In this document: piece after piece, positions 1 through 6,287 of the stretch | Layout: every line of letters starts with the position of its first letter | How positions within the stretch are numbered: position 1 is the first letter of the stretch | Origin: CAIWHR01 sp963836265 | GTDB lineage: Bacteria; Pseudomonadota; Gammaproteobacteria; Burkholderiales; Casimicrobiaceae | Direction: 5' to 3' | Assembly: GCA_963836265.1 (NCBI GenBank) | Contig: CAWIIO010000007.1 | Location: 1-64,000, forward strand | Length of the DNA stretch: 64,000 nt | Made by a program: the position numbers and the translations under genes | The notes under the pieces: model-generated | What the model was told of the DNA's origin: nothing | Seen by the model: the letters and a program-made list of their open reading frames with translations, nothing else | The model's database searches: none

Positions 1-37
1 AACCGCCCCGGGATTCCAGGAGGCTCCAAACTTTGAG
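1..37 (+). repeat. Left terminal inverted repeat of the IS3 element (lacks first 2 bases)
   Basis: It pairs with the reverse complement of 1592-1630. Eleven bases match perfectly from the window start, then there are scattered mismatches, then a shared TTTGAG. The outer TG dinucleotide is inferred to lie just outside the window. Confidence 0.8.
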
Positions 38-48
38 AGGATGGAGTC

Positions 49-369
49 ATGAATACATCAAAGAGGTATTCCCCGGAAGTCCAAGAGCGTGCGGTCCGGC
101 TGGTCTTTGAGCACGAAGGCGAGCATGAATCGCAGTGGGCAGCGATCGGTTCGATCGCGGCAAAGATCGGCTGCACAGCGGAGACGCTGCGCAAGTGGGT
201 GCGGCAAGCCGAGCGTGATCGCGGTCGGCGCGCGGGGCTGAGCACGACCGAGCGTGACCGGCTCAAGGAGTTGGAGCGCGAGAATCGTGAGCTGAAGCGG
301 GCCAACGAGATTCTGCGCAAGGCGTCGGCTTTTTTCGCCCAGGCGGAGCTCGACCGCCGACCGAAGTGA
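49..369 (+). CDS. IS3-family transposase OrfA (helix-turn-helix subunit)
   Basis: A 106-residue protein with the HTH_Tnp_1 layout: an N-terminal helix-turn-helix (about residues 10-55, with SIAAKIGCTAETLRKWV) that recognises the element ends, then a leucine-zipper-like helix rich in E, R, L and K (about 65-95). It starts at ATG 49, preceded by a purine-rich GAGAGGATGGAG stretch. Its stop overlaps the start of orfB, so OrfB is probably made by translational coupling or as a frameshift fusion. The family assignment is firm; the exact IS subgroup is not decided. Confidence 0.9.
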   Translation: MNTSKRYSPEVQERAVRLVFEHEGEHESQWAAIGSIAAKIGCTAETLRKWVRQAERDRGRRAGLSTTERDRLKELERENRELKRANEILRKASAFFAQAELDRRPK

Positions 370-1265
370 TGGTGTCGTTCATCGATGCCCACCGTGCCGA
401 GTACGGGGTCGAGTCGATCTGCGCGCAGTTGCCGATCGCCCCATCGCAGTATTACGAGCACAAGGCGCGCGAGGCCGATCCGGAGCAGTTGCCGCCGCGG
501 CTGCAGCGTGATCGTGCACTCACGCGGGAGATCCGCCGCGTCTACGACGATAATTTCGGCGTCTATGGTGCGCGCAAGGTGTGGCGGCAGCTCGCGCGCG
601 AGGAGATCGTGGTTGCTCGCTGCACGGTGGAGCGTCTGATGCACTGGCTGGGTCTGCAAGGCGTCGTGCGCGGGCGCAAGTGTCGGACCACGATCCCCGA
701 CGACAGCGCGGCTCGGCCGCTCGACCGCGTCAAGCGACAGTTCCAGGCCAGCCGGCCGAATCAGCTGTGGGTAGCCGATTTCACGTATGTTGCGACCTGG
801 AGTGGCTTCGTCTATGTGGCGTTCGTGATCGACGTGTTCGCGCGGCGCATCATCGGCTGGCGCGTGGCGCGTTCGATGCGCGCGGAGTTGGTGTTGGACG
901 CGCTGGAGCAAGCGCTGTGGTCGCGCGCGGCGGTCAGGGGGGTCGTGCATCATAGCGACCACGGCAGCCAATATCTCTCGATCCGCTATTCCGAGCGGCT
1001 TGCCGAAGTCGGCGCTGAACCGTCGGTGGGCAGCGTGGGCGATTCGTACGACAACGCCTTGGCGGAGACGATCATCGGGCTCTACAAGACCGAAGTGATC
1101 CACCGCCGCGGTCCGTGGCGACATCTGGAAGCGGTCGAATACGCGACGCTCGAATGGGTTGACTGGTTCAACCATCGTCGGCTGCTTGAGCCCATCGGCA
1201 ACGTGCCACCGGCCGAGCTCGAGATGGCGTACATCGATTCCGGCACGGCGAAGAAGGCGGCGTAG
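366..1265 (+). CDS. IS3-family transposase OrfB (DDE catalytic subunit)
   Basis: A 299-residue integrase-core (rve) transposase that cuts and joins the element ends. An HTH_21 region (about residues 45-105) precedes the catalytic core. The DDE triad is visible as D138 (in WVADFTYV), D198 (in HHSDHGSQY) and E234 (in NALAETI), with 35 residues between the last two. A GTG start at 366 overlaps the orfA stop and is followed at once by an ATG. The frame is intact, so the element may still be active or recently moved. Confidence 0.92.
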   Translation: MMVSFIDAHRAEYGVESICAQLPIAPSQYYEHKAREADPEQLPPRLQRDRALTREIRRVYDDNFGVYGARKVWRQLAREEIVVARCTVERLMHWLGLQGVVRGRKCRTTIPDDSAARPLDRVKRQFQASRPNQLWVADFTYVATWSGFVYVAFVIDVFARRIIGWRVARSMRAELVLDALEQALWSRAAVRGVVHHSDHGSQYLSIRYSERLAEVGAEPSVGSVGDSYDNALAETIIGLYKTEVIHRRGPWRHLEAVEYATLEWVDWFNHRRLLEPIGNVPPAELEMAYIDSGTAKKAA

Positions 1266-1287
1266 ATGGACGGACGCGCATCGAGCA

Positions 1288-1308
1288 GTGGTATCATCGC
1301 GATACCAC
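1288..1308. promoter_or_regulatory. Perfect 8-bp palindrome, probable operator of the passenger gene
   Basis: GTGGTATC (1288-1295) and GATACCAC (1301-1308) are perfect inverted arms around the 5-base spacer ATCGC. The site ends 18 bases before the ATG of the ribbon-helix-helix gene. Such proteins commonly bind palindromes in front of their own genes, so autoregulation is the natural reading (inference). Confidence 0.55.
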
Positions 1309-1326
1309 ATACGAAGCGGTTCCCCT

Positions 1327-1542
1327 ATGGCGATGACCTTGCGGCTACCCGAAGCGCTGGCCGAGCGCGGGCGTCGGTACGCGACCGAGTCGGGCATCTC
1401 ATTGAACGGTCTTCTGGCTATCGCGCTGCGCGAGTATCTCGATGCAAGGGGATCCACACCTCGAGTGGCACCGCCATCGCGGTCACTCGCGCAGGCGATT
1501 GCCCGGCAAGTCAAGGCAGGACCCGTGCGGCGACGCCGATGA
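1327..1542 (+). CDS. Ribbon-helix-helix (CopG/Arc-like) protein carried inside the IS
   Basis: A 71-residue basic protein. The N-terminus fits a ribbon-helix-helix fold: a short strand (MTLRLPEAL, residues 3-11), a first helix (about 12-24) and a second helix (LNGLLAIALREYL, 26-38). A proline-rich then Arg/Lys-rich tail follows. It lies between orfB and the right inverted repeat, behind a perfect palindrome. It could be a regulator of transposase expression or an antitoxin whose toxin is missing; no toxin-like partner frame is visible. A second ATG lies two codons in. Confidence 0.6.
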   Translation: MAMTLRLPEALAERGRRYATESGISLNGLLAIALREYLDARGSTPRVAPPSRSLAQAIARQVKAGPVRRRR

Positions 1543-1557
1543 AGCCGCTGGGCATTA

Positions 1558-1595
1558 TGAGTCAACGGGTCAGCTGCCGATCGCAGCTTGACTCA
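1558..1595. repeat. Two-part hairpin just inside the right end of the IS
   Basis: An inner stem AGCTGC/GCAGCT (1572-1577 with 1583-1588) and an outer stem TGAGTCA/TGACTCA (1558-1564 with 1589-1595) can fold together with a small bulge. It lies between the passenger gene and the right terminal repeat and could act as a transcription stop or protect the gene end. No T-run follows. Confidence 0.4.
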
Positions 1596-1630
1596 AACCC
1601 GGAGGTCTCCGGAAAAGCCGGGGCGGTTCA
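1592..1630 (-). repeat. Right terminal inverted repeat of the IS3 element
   Basis: Read on the minus strand it begins TGAACCGCCCCGG and ends TTTGAG, mirroring the left end. It fixes the right boundary of the element at 1630. Confidence 0.85.
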
Positions 1631-2391
1631 GTGTGAGCTATTGTCAGACCCATTGCCTCACCCCCTCGGGAAAGTGTCTTCCCGCAATGCTTCGGGCAGG
1701 TTGCTTCAGGTCAATGGCGGCACGAACGCCGCCCTGATCTCGTTCACTACAACCGACGCGCCTTGCAGGCACAGCTTGAAACTCTCATCGGCGCGGCGTA
1801 GTCTGAGATTGTGATAGTTGCTGATCGGTGCTCGCGGATCGGGTGTCAGTCGTGAGTATCGGTGATCGCGAGGACAGTGCCTCGCAGCCGGATACTCCCG
1901 CAGTTCGCAGCCGCGAGGTCGCACCGATGTTGTAGGCAATCACGAGCGAGAGGTATTTTATCGATGACACCTACTACATGATGTCCCCGAAGCCGGCCAC
2001 CAACTGGCGGTGCACGTTGCGGTGACGCAACGAAATCCGATGTGTTCCTGTGAAGCCCCGCGATTATCGTGGGGCTTTGCGTTGGTACTCGGATCAGCAT
2101 CTTTGCCTGCAATCTGCGGTCGAGTGAGCCTCGAAGTTGGCGGATAGCCGCGCTCCGTAGTGCTGGTTCCGAGCGCATCCAGGGTCGACGGCGCTTGGTC
2201 CGCAAGGGGTTGCCTTGTGGCGCCTCCAGTGATCGCAACACGACGACGCGACGAAGCTGGAACATGCAGCGAAAACGGTGAAGCGAAACATCGGCGCCGA
2301 AAACTTGTTACACTATAATTGTTTTGTCGCAAGTGGCGACCACCCGCCGCTGTGACGGGGCCACGAAAAGCGGATACGCCCGATCACTGTA
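1631..2391. other. Non-coding or decayed stretch between the IS and the membrane protein
   Basis: No convincing gene was found. A short plus-strand frame ending near 2024 reads like a protein C-terminus (DDTYYMMSPKPATNWR) but has a stop just upstream, suggesting a gene scrap. A terminator-like hairpin lies at 2053-2077 and a TATAAT sequence at 2314-2319 without a clear -35 box. Confidence 0.4.
2053..2077 (+). terminator. Terminator-like hairpin
   Basis: AAGCCCC (2053-2059) pairs with GGGGCTT (2071-2077), extended inward through one G-T pair to CGAT/ATCG. The T-run afterwards is short. It probably ended a gene that is now only a scrap upstream. Confidence 0.4.
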
Positions 2392-3027
2392 ATGTCGCAA
2401 GTCAAGCGCTCCAACCAGCCGACAACCCCTCCCGATCAGCAGGACGACCTCTTCTACGGGGCGCTGGTTACGGCATGGCTGAATACGAGGCTGGAGCGCG
2501 ACAAGAGCATCCTCATTCTCTCGGCGGGCGGCGTTGGGCTGTTGGCCACATTGATGACGACGGTCGGACCGCATACCTACGTCGCGCTGGCGATGTACGC
2601 AGTCTCCACCGCCGCGTTCATGGCTTCGCTGGTGAGCGTTCTCGTTGTGTTCCATCGCAACGCGTCGCACTTGCAGAAGGTCGCTCGCGATCCGAAGACC
2701 CGCGATCCCATGCTTGCGAGGTTGGATCGACTGTCCTTTTGGGCGTTCGTAATCGGCGCCGTCGTGCTCGGCGGTCTTGGATTCATGGCTGGCGTGGAAA
2801 GGATTCATTCTCGGATGGAGGTAAGCATGACTAACTCGGACCAGACGAAAACCTCAACCCCGGCGAGCGGCGATACGCTCAAAAAGAGCTTTGACGGAAT
2901 CAGCGAAATGCGACCGGTACAGACCCAACAGCCGACAACGTCACCACCGGCGGCGCCTTCTCCCGCCGCAACCCCGGCTGCGGCTCCGCAGACCAATCAG
3001 AGCGCGGGCACCACCGGTAAGAAATAG
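2392..3027 (+). CDS. Hypothetical membrane protein with Pro/Ala-rich tail
   Basis: A 211-residue protein of unknown function. It has three likely membrane segments (about residues 39-59, 63-87 and 114-135) after a hydrophilic N-terminus, and a low-complexity tail from about 160 rich in P, A, T and Q. A basic loop lies between segments two and three. There is no signal peptide or recognised domain. Its stop is directly followed by the GTG of the truncated recombinase, so the two look co-transcribed. The ATG at 2392 has no strong ribosome binding site. Confidence 0.6.
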   Translation: MSQVKRSNQPTTPPDQQDDLFYGALVTAWLNTRLERDKSILILSAGGVGLLATLMTTVGPHTYVALAMYAVSTAAFMASLVSVLVVFHRNASHLQKVARDPKTRDPMLARLDRLSFWAFVIGAVVLGGLGFMAGVERIHSRMEVSMTNSDQTKTSTPASGDTLKKSFDGISEMRPVQTQQPTTSPPAAPSPAATPAAAPQTNQSAGTTGKK

Positions 3028-3462
3028 GTGAACCACATGCGCGACTACCTGCACCAGAACGAGATCGACAAGCTGCTGATCGCTACCACGGCATCACCCC
3101 GGTTTGGTCAGCGCAACTACCTTATGGTGTTACTCGCCCTGCGGCACGCGCTGCGCATCTCTGAGGTCGTCGATCTGCGCCTTGGCGACATCGACCTGAC
3201 CGCCGGCCGCATCTTCTGCCGGCGTCTGAAGGGCTCGGTGAGCAACACTCACCCGATGGAGGGCGACGAAATCCGGGCCACTCGCAAGTGGCTCCGGGAT
3301 CGTCCCGAGGCCGCACGAGACTTCGTTTTCCTCTCGGAGCGTGGTTCTCCACTTACTCGACAGGCGGCATGGCGGATCATCAAGGAAGCCGGTGAGCGAG
3401 CCGGGTTGGAAGTCGACGTCCACCCACACATGCTCAAGCTTGCTGATCGGCAGAAGAGGTGA
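3028..3462 (+). pseudogene. Truncated tyrosine recombinase (FimB/FimE or XerC-like)
   Basis: The 144-residue frame starts with GTG immediately after the preceding stop. It shows the tyrosine-recombinase catalytic domain: the first catalytic Arg in LRISEV (R43), Lys in RRLKGS (K68) and the start of the HPHML box (residues 132-136). There the homology breaks: the expected Leu-Arg-His, the second His and the nucleophilic Tyr are missing, replaced by a short unrelated tail. The break lies next to a diverged DNA repeat (3439-3532), suggesting a recombination event. It cannot be catalytically active as read. Confidence 0.75.
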
Positions 3463-3532
3463 CACTCGCTGCGCCTTGTGAAGCCGATCGCCTTCGAGAA
3501 GATGAGGTTTTGGAAGGTTCTCGGCATACGCG
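3439..3532. repeat. Diverged about 95-bp repeat, copy A
   Basis: This stretch and 5850-5946 share blocks in the same order: CTTGC, TCGGCAGA, CCTTGTGAAGCC, TCGCCTTC and GGTTCTCGG, with small indels. Copy A sits exactly where the recombinase homology stops. Both copies lie beside degraded replication-type sequence. Confidence 0.55.
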
Positions 3533-3534
3533 AA

Positions 3535-3720
3535 TGCGGTGGTCGGCCTTCCCCTGCGGCGGGAACAGCTCGTCGAACTTGAGCCCGAGCGCGCCGATGA
3601 TTTCGTAGACCGCAGCCCGCTGAAGCAGTGTACCAGCACCCTCCCGCTCCAGCAGCGCCACGCGCTCGATGCCGGCGGTTCGCTCGCACTCGCCCAGCGT
3701 CGCGTCCTCGCGCACGCCAC
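3535..3720 (-). pseudogene. Decayed N-terminal fragment of a phage/plasmid-type primase
   Basis: On the minus strand two frames together spell the pattern of a primase zinc-binding domain: RVLVHCFSG in one frame, then VYEIIGALGLKFDELFPP in another, joined by a small shift around 3615-3630. Mobile-element primases often read HCxAGC...ALGL...LFPP in this region. Nothing downstream continues as a primase, so it is a broken remnant. Assignment rests on motif recall, not a database search. Confidence 0.5.
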
Positions 3721-3885
3721 TGGAACTATTGTTACGGCGACGGCCAGCTTAGAGTCATACGTTAACGAGTTGTTCGTAGATCATGCTGAACTTCCCCGTC
3801 CCGTGCCATTTGCGATCGTCGGCAGGGATGCGCGGGTGTGTGGAAGTGTATGCTTTGGCAGGCGTAGGCGGGGAGAGATCGACAT

Positions 3886-4728
3886 ATGGAAGTCGGCGAG
3901 ATAAGGCGGTGGCTGGATTTAACTGAGCTTTGCTCACGTTTTAGTATTGGCGAATGGATATTCCGGGGAGTACCGAACAGGAATTACCGATTGATTCCTG
4001 CCATTGGACGACCGGGCGCTCGACGTTCGCTGAATGGGTTGAGCCTTCCGTACGACCTTGAACAAGCTAGGTTGCTGTTGAAGGAATTCAAGCTCCGAGC
4101 GCGTCCTTATGTCTCGGCCGACAGGGGGCTAGACGACCTTGAATGGTTAGCAATCGGAAGACACCACGGCCTTCCTACCGCATTTCTTGATTGGACGCGG
4201 AGTCCGTTGGTTGCGGCGTTCTTTGCCTGTCAAGGCGTCGCGAACGACCAGCAAGAATTCGCGGCGATCTACGCAGCGAGAACGCCGCCGATTGTTTCAA
4301 CGCTTGCCGAAGCCGAGGCTGCACCCGGGCCGGTAGCGTTTCTCCCACCCCATATTTCCCCGCGCATATCGGCTCAGCAAAGTCTACTGACTTACCACCC
4401 CGCGCCTGAGTTGCCTTGGGAGCCCGACAATCTGATTCGCTACGACATCATACCGGGCCAGTTCGCCTCGGCCCTCAGGGGGATATTGCATAAAGCGGGA
4501 ATCAATGAATCCGTTTTGATGCCGGGATTGGATGGGATAGCTGCTGACCTAGCGTGGCTCTACGAACGGGAGTTCCTAAGGCGAGTAACCGTGTGGGAGG
4601 ATCGTGTTCTATTTGGACATATGGGGCTAAGCGATGAACCTCTTGTTTATCGCATCAAAGCACCCGTCGCTGCCGCAAAACCAGACTTGCAACAAATTCA
4701 AAAGGACGATCCACCAACGAAAACATAG
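3886..4728 (+). CDS. FRG-domain protein
   Basis: A 280-residue protein with a clear FRG domain (PF08867). The naming Phe-Arg-Gly is F26-R27-G28 in WIFRGVPN, followed by YRLIPAIGR. The second hallmark, HGLPTAFLDWTRSPLVAAFFA, is around residues 94-114. The biochemical activity of FRG proteins is not established; the domain is often found in mobile islands and near anti-phage genes, so a defence role is possible but unproven. The gene looks more AT-rich than the chromosome further right, consistent with transfer. ATG 3886 follows a GGGGAGAG ribosome binding site. Confidence 0.8.
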   Translation: MEVGEIRRWLDLTELCSRFSIGEWIFRGVPNRNYRLIPAIGRPGARRSLNGLSLPYDLEQARLLLKEFKLRARPYVSADRGLDDLEWLAIGRHHGLPTAFLDWTRSPLVAAFFACQGVANDQQEFAAIYAARTPPIVSTLAEAEAAPGPVAFLPPHISPRISAQQSLLTYHPAPELPWEPDNLIRYDIIPGQFASALRGILHKAGINESVLMPGLDGIAADLAWLYEREFLRRVTVWEDRVLFGHMGLSDEPLVYRIKAPVAAAKPDLQQIQKDDPPTKT

Positions 4729-4829
4729 TCGCCAAAGGCAGCGTGTCTAACGCCGATTACACACGCCGGCAAACTGGTTGATCGAAATGCGATCCTCTGA
4801 AAAATGAGGGGTCGTTCGGGAGAACACAA

Positions 4830-4992
4830 ATGTTCATCCGTCAGATCGTCAAGGTGGCATCGGCGTCGAGTGTGATCAGTTTGTTTTCCGCCGCTGCGCT
4901 GTTGGCGGTGCCCGCACCTGTACAAGCCACGGACGTAGCTGGCATTCGACGTCAACGTTGAAGGAGTGGGACAGCTCAGCGTGGAGGCGTGA
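4830..4992 (+). pseudogene. Remnant of a secreted-protein gene (signal peptide plus frameshift)
   Basis: ATG 4830 follows a good ribosome binding site (GGGAG) and opens a 43-codon frame. It reads as a Sec signal peptide: basic start, hydrophobic core SLFSAAALLAVPA, and a likely cut after VQA. The mature part then stops. A neighbouring frame continues plausibly as FDVNVEGVGQLSVEA (4945-4989) before its own stop, so a frameshift near 4944 is likely. The product family is not recognisable. Confidence 0.45.
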
Positions 4993-5208
4993 AGGGACGG
5001 CAGTCTTTAAGACCGGTGAAAAGGTGAACGTCGTTGCTAATGGCACCAGCGACACGCTCAGCGAGAAGGGAGTGAGGCCCTACACGGCGCAGTACCTGCT
5101 TCGGTTCCACTATCACGATTCAAGTTGCAGGAAGGACGAGCACTCCTGTCCAGTAGCGAAGCGGCTGGCGCCACGCGTAGTGGCATACACCACCACATGC
5201 ACGGCAGC
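4993..5208. other. No supported gene
   Basis: An open frame continues across here (to 5287) but has no start signal, no domain and atypical composition, and it runs into the opposite-strand DsrC-like gene. It is probably the decayed end of the secreted-protein gene. Confidence 0.4.
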
Positions 5209-5541
5209 TTACATGGCGCTCAGGTATGCCTTGCCCTCTTCTCCGGGGTTCGGCAATCCAGCAACTCGCCACGCTATGAGGCAGTAGCCGAAGAGGTCAT
5301 TCACCTGCCGCCGCTCGATACCCGCGTCATGGCAGACGCGGTGCATCGAGGGTGCGACCCCGAGTTTCGCGTACTGTTCACGCATCGCGCGGACGATCTT
5401 CCAATGCGCTTCGGTGAGCGAGCCGATGCCGACATCCTGCGCGATCGCCTCCGCCAGCGACTCTGACCAAGAGGAAAAGTCGCGGACAAGACCGTCTTCG
5501 TCAAACAGTTCCGGTGTCAGAATTGTAGTTGTCGGAGGCAT
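5209..5541 (-). CDS. DsrC/TusE-like protein lacking the catalytic cysteines
   Basis: A 110-residue protein (a start at 5595 would add 18 residues). Family features are visible: LFDEDGLVRDFSSWSESLAEAIAQ, then LTEAHWKIVRAMREQY, then an end containing AGLPNPG. In DsrC and TusE one or two C-terminal cysteines (KQAC...AGLPKPTGC) carry the sulfur; here the first position is Trp and the protein ends AYLSAM. The only nearby Cys (in FGYC) is not at either position. Sulfur transfer in the usual way is therefore unlikely, and a binding or regulatory role is more plausible. The chosen start matches usual family length; no strong ribosome binding site is seen. Confidence 0.65.
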   Translation of the reverse strand: MPPTTTILTPELFDEDGLVRDFSSWSESLAEAIAQDVGIGSLTEAHWKIVRAMREQYAKLGVAPSMHRVCHDAGIERRQVNDLFGYCLIAWRVAGLPNPGEEGKAYLSAM

Positions 5542-5653
5542 ATAGATGACTTCGTCGATCGCCGCCAGTCGCCGGTGGTCCCGCGTCCCTTCCATGACTG
5601 CCGCACCCGGTCACATCATAGGCGGTAAGGCCAAGGTTGAGGGAGAGGTTAAA

Positions 5654-5711
5654 CCTTCCACCCACCTTCCACCCATCCTTCCACCCATCCTTCCACCCAT
5701 CCTTCCACCCA
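5654..5711. repeat. Tandem repeat, five units of 11-12 bp
   Basis: Five consecutive units of CCTTCCACCCAT (first and last lack the final T) at 5654, 5665, 5677, 5689 and 5701. It lies upstream of the DsrC-like gene on the minus strand. It could be an iteron-type protein binding array or simple slippage. Confidence 0.8.
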
Positions 5712-5809
5712 CTCCTGCATCCAACGCAGACGACGAGCTGCAACGGATCGCCAAGAGCCTCCCCGGCTTTGGCGATGGCGGTACGCGAGGCCGCGAATGT
5801 TGGGAAAAG

Positions 5810-5840
5810 TCAGGCATCTCATGGGGTCAGGTTTTCTAGC
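5810..5840 (-). repeat. Dispersed 30-bp motif, copy 1
   Basis: The core TCATGGGGTCAGGTTTTCTA is shared with copies at 5994-6023 and 7601-7635. On the minus strand a start codon follows a few bases after the motif. Confidence 0.75.
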
Positions 5841-5849
5841 TCTTCTCAG

Positions 5850-5946
5850 CCTTGCCGTCGGCAGATTAAGAGGCGGCAGTCGCCGCTCCTTGTGAAGCCC
5901 GGTCGCCTTCTAGAGTATGGGGTTTGGGGGTTCTCGGAATCGGCGA
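5850..5946. repeat. Diverged about 95-bp repeat, copy B
   Basis: Partner of 3439-3532; shares CTTGC, TCGGCAGA, CCTTGTGAAGCC, GTCGCCTTC and GGTTCTCGG in the same order. Confidence 0.55.
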
Positions 5947-5993
5947 GTGCATCGGGAGCAAGCACCGCGATCTCGTAAGAAACTCAGCATTTC

Positions 5994-6023
5994 TCAGCAT
6001 TCTCATGGGGTCAGGTTTTCACC
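5994..6023 (-). repeat. Dispersed 30-bp motif, copy 2
   Basis: Core TCATGGGGTCAGGTTTTC. Like copy 3 it is preceded by a doubled TCAGCAT (TCAACAT in copy 3), so the similarity extends beyond the core. Confidence 0.75.
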
Positions 6024-6181
6024 TCGCTTAGGATGCTCGGTTTGCCGTGATGGACGACAGCGTTGTAGTCAAGCGTGCCCGAAGAGTTACGCCTACCCAA
6101 TACGCTGCCTTGTCTGCCGCCCCTGCCATAGCAACCCATCGTGATCGGCTCAGAGGGTTGTTGACGAGCGAGCCTTCTCTA

Positions 6182-6215
6182 CCTTTTAACTTCTTTAACC
6201 CCTTAAACCCTTAAA
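6182..6215. repeat. TTTAAC/TTAAACCC-rich short repeats
   Basis: Four closely spaced TTTAA or TTAAA units separated by C-runs, strikingly AT-rich in this GC-rich region. They lie directly downstream of the possible replication-type gene and resemble an easily melted origin segment (inference only). Confidence 0.35.
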
Positions 6216-6287
6216 GTGCACAAACGCCCCGGCAAGCCTTTGTCGGCGCGGCTTCGCAACCGTAATGGCAAGCAGGTGATACGAATT

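Larger units (their letters stand above)
1..1630 (+). mobile_element. IS3-family insertion sequence with extra passenger segment
   Basis: The element is bounded by imperfect terminal inverted repeats of about 39 bp. The right one is at 1592-1630 and ends in CA. The left one covers 1-37, and its first two bases (expected TG) fall before the window. Both begin TGAACCGCCCCGG (the left from its third base) and both end in TTTGAG. Inside are orfA, orfB and, unusually, about 330 extra bases holding a ribbon-helix-helix gene. At about 1.63 kb it is longer than typical IS3 elements (1.2-1.5 kb). The target duplication cannot be checked because the left flank is missing. Confidence 0.85.
5596..6287. 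other. Gene-poor segment with clustered repeats
   Basis: It holds the 12-bp tandem array, two copies of the TCATGGGGTCAGG motif (5810-5840 and 5994-6023), copy B of the diverged 95-bp repeat, and a run of TTTAAC/TTAAACCC elements at 6182-6215. Short minus-strand frames open just after both TCATGGGGTCAGG copies (68 and 44 codons) but show no domain. Confidence 0.5.

Noticed and set aside
1082..1297. Small minus-strand frame near the end of orfB
   Set aside because: Antisense to the transposase catalytic core, no start signal.
5654..5711. Possible CRISPR array
   Set aside because: Units are 12 bp with no spacers between them; no cas genes nearby.
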